Assembly (NCBI GenBank): GCA_024642245.1
Contig: JAHEBM010000032.1
Location: 1-36,545 of the forward strand
DNA: 36,545 nt
DNA from: Haliea sp.
Lineage (GTDB): Bacteria; Pseudomonadota; Gammaproteobacteria; Pseudomonadales; Halieaceae
Reading direction: 5' to 3'
The notes under the pieces were generated by a model that was given only the letters and a program-made list of their open reading frames with translations, did no database searches and was not told the DNA's origin. Positions 32,664 through 36,545 of the stretch are shown here, piece after piece (the first letter of the stretch is position 1; each line of letters starts with the position of its first letter). Position numbers and translations under genes: made by a program.

Positions 32664-32819
32664 TCAGCGAGCAGGAACGGTCACTATCTCCATGATTCCC
32701 CACAACAGGTACAACACCGCAGGCGATGCGACCCCGAGGAAGAGCAACAGGAAAGGGTTGTCTAACAGCTTTTGCATCATCGGCACCTGGCCGGATTCCA
32801 CGGGATCCTGGTCTGCCAT
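32664..32819 (-). CDS. 51-residue single-helix membrane subunit
   Basis: A short gene with an AAGGGAGA ribosome site: MADQDPVESGQVPMMQKLLD, then the hydrophobic helix LLLFLGVASPAVLYLLWGIMEIV and a short tail. One membrane helix at the head of the subunit II/subunit I operon suggests a small structural subunit, like CcoQ or other oxidase helices. No family name can be given. Expression is supported by the FNR-type site about 90 bp upstream. Confidence 0.65.
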   Translation of the reverse strand: MADQDPVESGQVPMMQKLLDNPFLLLFLGVASPAVLYLLWGIMEIVTVPAR

Positions 32820-32906
32820 GTTTATTCTCCCTTATAGATGACCATTATTGGGATGCGACGAACACCGCACCACGTTGTCACTCTACGCCCCTTTCTGGTG
32901 CATATA

Positions 32907-32920
32907 TTGATCCGAATCAA
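32907..32920. promoter_or_regulatory. FNR/DNR-type palindrome upstream of NO reductase-like operon
   Basis: TTGATCCGAATCAA fits TTGAY-N4-RTCAA. On the minus strand a TAGAGT -10 candidate near 32880 would place the transcript start about 40 bases from its centre, ahead of the 51-residue gene. Confidence 0.65.
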
Positions 32921-32954
32921 GGAATGACGATAACCACCTAAACAGCTCAGGTAT

Positions 32955-33362
32955 TCAGCGGCGCTGGCCGTCCTTCAGGCAGTCACCCTGATCCTCAAGG
33001 AACGTGGCCACCACGGCACACTGGTCCACCGCCCCGGTCGTATCCAGGCGGCCGAGGAGACCCCGGTAATCGGGGCAATCACCTGCCGCCACAGTGCCGG
33101 GTGGCTGGTAGATAAAAGAACAAAGCTCAAGCTCATGACGCGTGGCCGGGGAAATGCCACACGGTTCGGACGCGGCAGACCGCCCCACCTGCGCTTCCAG
33201 GCGCGCCCAGAGCCCGTGGCAGTCGACCCCCCAGTGAGCCTCCAAATCCGCCGGGTTTACCGGAATGCGCTCGTTCACTGCATCCGCGACAGGGGCGGCA
33301 TATACTAATGGACCGAGGAACAGGAATAGCAACAGGAGGAAGGTTTTCGGTAACAGGCCCAT
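32955..33362 (-). CDS. Cys-rich periplasmic protein, family unknown
   Basis: 135 residues with a clear signal peptide (KTFLLLLFLFLGPLVYA). The mature part has six Cys (VDCHG, EPCGI, LELCSF, GDCPDY, DQCAVV, GDCLKD) but no CxxCH, so it is not a c-type cytochrome; disulfides or metal binding are possible. ATG 33362 lacks a ribosome binding site, and the FNR-type box at 33396 predicts a transcript start near 33361, so the message may be leaderless. It sits between nirI-like and the NO reductase-like operon and is probably part of the denitrification set. Confidence 0.65.
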   Translation of the reverse strand: MGLLPKTFLLLLFLFLGPLVYAAPVADAVNERIPVNPADLEAHWGVDCHGLWARLEAQVGRSAASEPCGISPATRHELELCSFIYQPPGTVAAGDCPDYRGLLGRLDTTGAVDQCAVVATFLEDQGDCLKDGQRR

Positions 33363-33395
33363 GGCACATCAGACCGCAATTAAGGCCCTGCATAA

Positions 33396-33409
33396 TTGAT
33401 GCAGATCAA
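33396..33409. promoter_or_regulatory. FNR/DNR-type palindrome between Cys-rich gene and nirI-like gene
   Basis: TTGATGCAGATCAA, identical to the site at 24367. A TAATAC -10 candidate at 33429 fits plus-strand activation of the NosR/NirI-like gene; the site could also serve the minus-strand gene. Confidence 0.7.
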
Positions 33410-33493
33410 CGGTGCTTGCAGCGGCAGGTAATACGATGGCGCAGCTCTCACAAAATGACTTTTGCTGGCGAACGCGCCGGCGGAAACAAAAAC

Positions 33494-34996
33494 ATGCCCA
33501 TTCGCCACGCCTTGCTGCTTTGCGTGCTCATGCTGGTCCACAGCGCATCCCGTGCAGCGGACACCGATCTGTCCCTGGCACAGGTGCAGCGGGTTTTTCC
33601 TTCCGCACAGACGATTACGCCGCTCAACGGCGATGCCCCGGCCTTCATGGTGCGCGGTGACCGCGGCCAGCTGGGCTACGCCTTCACCACCATGGACCTG
33701 GCGCCTGTCTCAGCCTATTCGGGCAAGCCGATCAATGCCGTGGTGGGCGTGGGCGAAGACGGACTGATCAGGGGTGTCGCTATCCTGCACCACGAGGAGC
33801 CGATCCTGGTCATTGGTATCTCGGACAATGACCTGAAACGGTTTATAGACCAGTTCAAAGGCAAAAAGGTCACTGACAAGATCCGGGTAGGCGCACATAA
33901 CCGCCAGGGTTATGTCGGCATAGACGGCATTACCGGCGCCACCATCACCACCATGGTGCTTACCAGTTCCGTCAATACATCGGTGCAGCGGGTGGCCCGG
34001 GCCTACGGCATTAACGGGACCGACACCACCGGACTGTCTGGCCTGGCGCCAAACGAACAAGAGACCGCGAGCACGGACGAACCCGCCTGGAGATTATTGT
34101 GGGAGGATCGCGCGGTGGAACTCGGCATTGTCTCACTGGCCCTGCTGCTACTGATGACAATCCTGTTCTTCCAGGACTGGCTGGTAAAGCGCACCGTGCT
34201 GTTTCACCGCCTGCGGGTGGGATACCTGCTCTTCACCGTATTTTTTATCGGCTTCTATTGTTCCGCGCAGCTGTCGGTAATCAACCTGCTGGCTTTTTTC
34301 CACAGCCTAACCGGCGGATTTTCCTGGGATACACTGCTGATCGAGCCGGTGGTTTTCCTGCTGTGGGCGTTTGTGGCGATCAGTATTCTGCTGTGGGGTC
34401 GGGGCGTGTATTGCGGCTGGCTATGCCCCTTCGGCGCCGCCCAGGATCTTATCAGCAAGCTGGCAAACCAGTTGGGCTTCGAGGGCTATCGCCTCCCACA
34501 GATGGTGCATGAGCGCCTCTGGGCAATAAAGTACTTTATCCTGATTGCGCTGGTCGGTTTGTCCCTCGATTCCATGGTCAACGCCGCGAGGCTGGCGGAG
34601 GTGGAGCCCTTCAAGACCACCTTCATCTTGCGGTTCATGCGCGAACCGGTGTTTGTCGCCTACGCCCTGGCACTGCTGGCAGTATCGGCCATCAACAGCA
34701 AGTTTTACTGTAAGTACTTGTGCCCGCTGGGCGCCGGGCTCAGTTTTATCACACGATTCAGCATTTTTGACTGGCTCCGTCGACGACGGGAGTGCGGCAA
34801 GCCCTGCCAGGTGTGCGCCCACCAGTGCCAGATCGCCGCCATCAAACCCACGGGAGAGATCATCGACAACGAATGCCACTACTGCCTCGAGTGCCAGGTC
34901 ACCTACTGGGATGACAGGCGCTGCCCCCCGCTGGTGGAAAAGCGCAAAAAACGCGAAGTAAAGGAAAGGAAGGCGCAGGGTGTCATAGCGTCCGAT

Positions 34997-35002
<6 letters not shown>
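33494..35002 (+). CDS. nirI: NosR/NirI-family membrane flavo-iron-sulfur protein
   Basis: 502 residues from ATG 33494; longer starts would cover the FNR-type promoter. A signal sequence leads into a periplasmic FMN-binding domain with the covalent flavin motif ITGATIT (Thr152). About five or six membrane helices follow, with the two cysteine motifs YCGWLCPFGAAQDL and YCKYLCPLGAGL. The C-terminus has ferredoxin-type Cys sets (CGKPCQVCAHQC, ECHYCLECQV, RRCPP). NosR/NirI proteins support activity or expression of nitrous oxide or cd1 nitrite reductase. Placement directly before nirS, with no nosZ seen, favours NirI. It is shorter than typical NosR (about 700 residues). A hairpin overlaps its stop. 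Confidence 0.8.

Positions 35003-36545
<1,543 letters not shown>

Overview
The window looks like a chromosomal stretch of a marine, GC-rich gammaproteobacterium that can denitrify. A Halieaceae or Cellvibrionales-type host is my best guess from the gene content (Rieske oxygenase and two-domain MaoC-like hydratase, NirS, FNR-type sites). No rRNA or tRNA gene is visible, so this placement is inference.

Region 1 (1-2.4 kb) has visibly lower GC and holds the 3' end of an Stf0-like sulfotransferase and a radical SAM/SPASM enzyme with an N-terminal beta-rich domain. It looks like the edge of a surface-glycan or modification island. Region 2 (2.6-9.8 kb) is a mixed set: a decayed secreted repeat protein, a MAPEG protein, an NTF2-like protein, a secreted SMP-30-like propeller, a membrane-bound winged-helix/TPR regulator and an MFS exporter with an extra C-terminal domain. 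Two copies of an unexplained intergenic repeat lie at 4112 and 8023. Region 3 (10.3-13.2 kb) has a two-domain hydratase, a TetR remnant and a Rieske oxygenase alpha subunit, pointing to lipid, steroid or aromatic catabolism.

Region 4 (13.4-16.3 kb) is a translationally coupled pair: an HD phosphohydrolase and a 724-residue protein combining a RyR-like domain, a TRAFs-binding/TPR-like region, a SLOG-like Rossmann region and a class III nucleotide cyclase domain. It is a candidate uncharacterised nucleotide-signalling module. Region 5 (16.3-20.1 kb) is an FNR-box-led operon of an FAD reductase, a stand-alone cNMP-binding protein and a GltD/KorC-like iron-sulfur flavoprotein. It ends in what appears to be a KorA stub. 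Region 6 (20.0-21.35 kb) is a graveyard of five gene fragments. Region 7 (21.4-24.2 kb) has a Na+/amino-acid symporter and a porin-like barrel, facing each other across a strong hairpin.

Region 8 (24.4-36.5 kb) is the most striking part. It is a denitrification cluster with nirS (cut by the window end), a NosR/NirI-type protein, and a CuA-linked heme-copper enzyme that keeps its heme and CuB ligands but has Gln where oxygen reductases have the active-site Tyr. That pattern suggests an HCO-derived (eNOR-like) nitric oxide reductase. It travels with SCO, a cytochrome b/ferredoxin/MvhD fusion, a second divergent heme-copper-like protein, a TlpA lipoprotein, small membrane proteins and a heme A synthase-like protein with altered substrate-side residues. 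Five near-perfect FNR/DNR palindromes at 16312, 24367, 32907, 33396 and 35021 suggest that regions 5 and 8 form one anaerobic or NO-responsive regulon.
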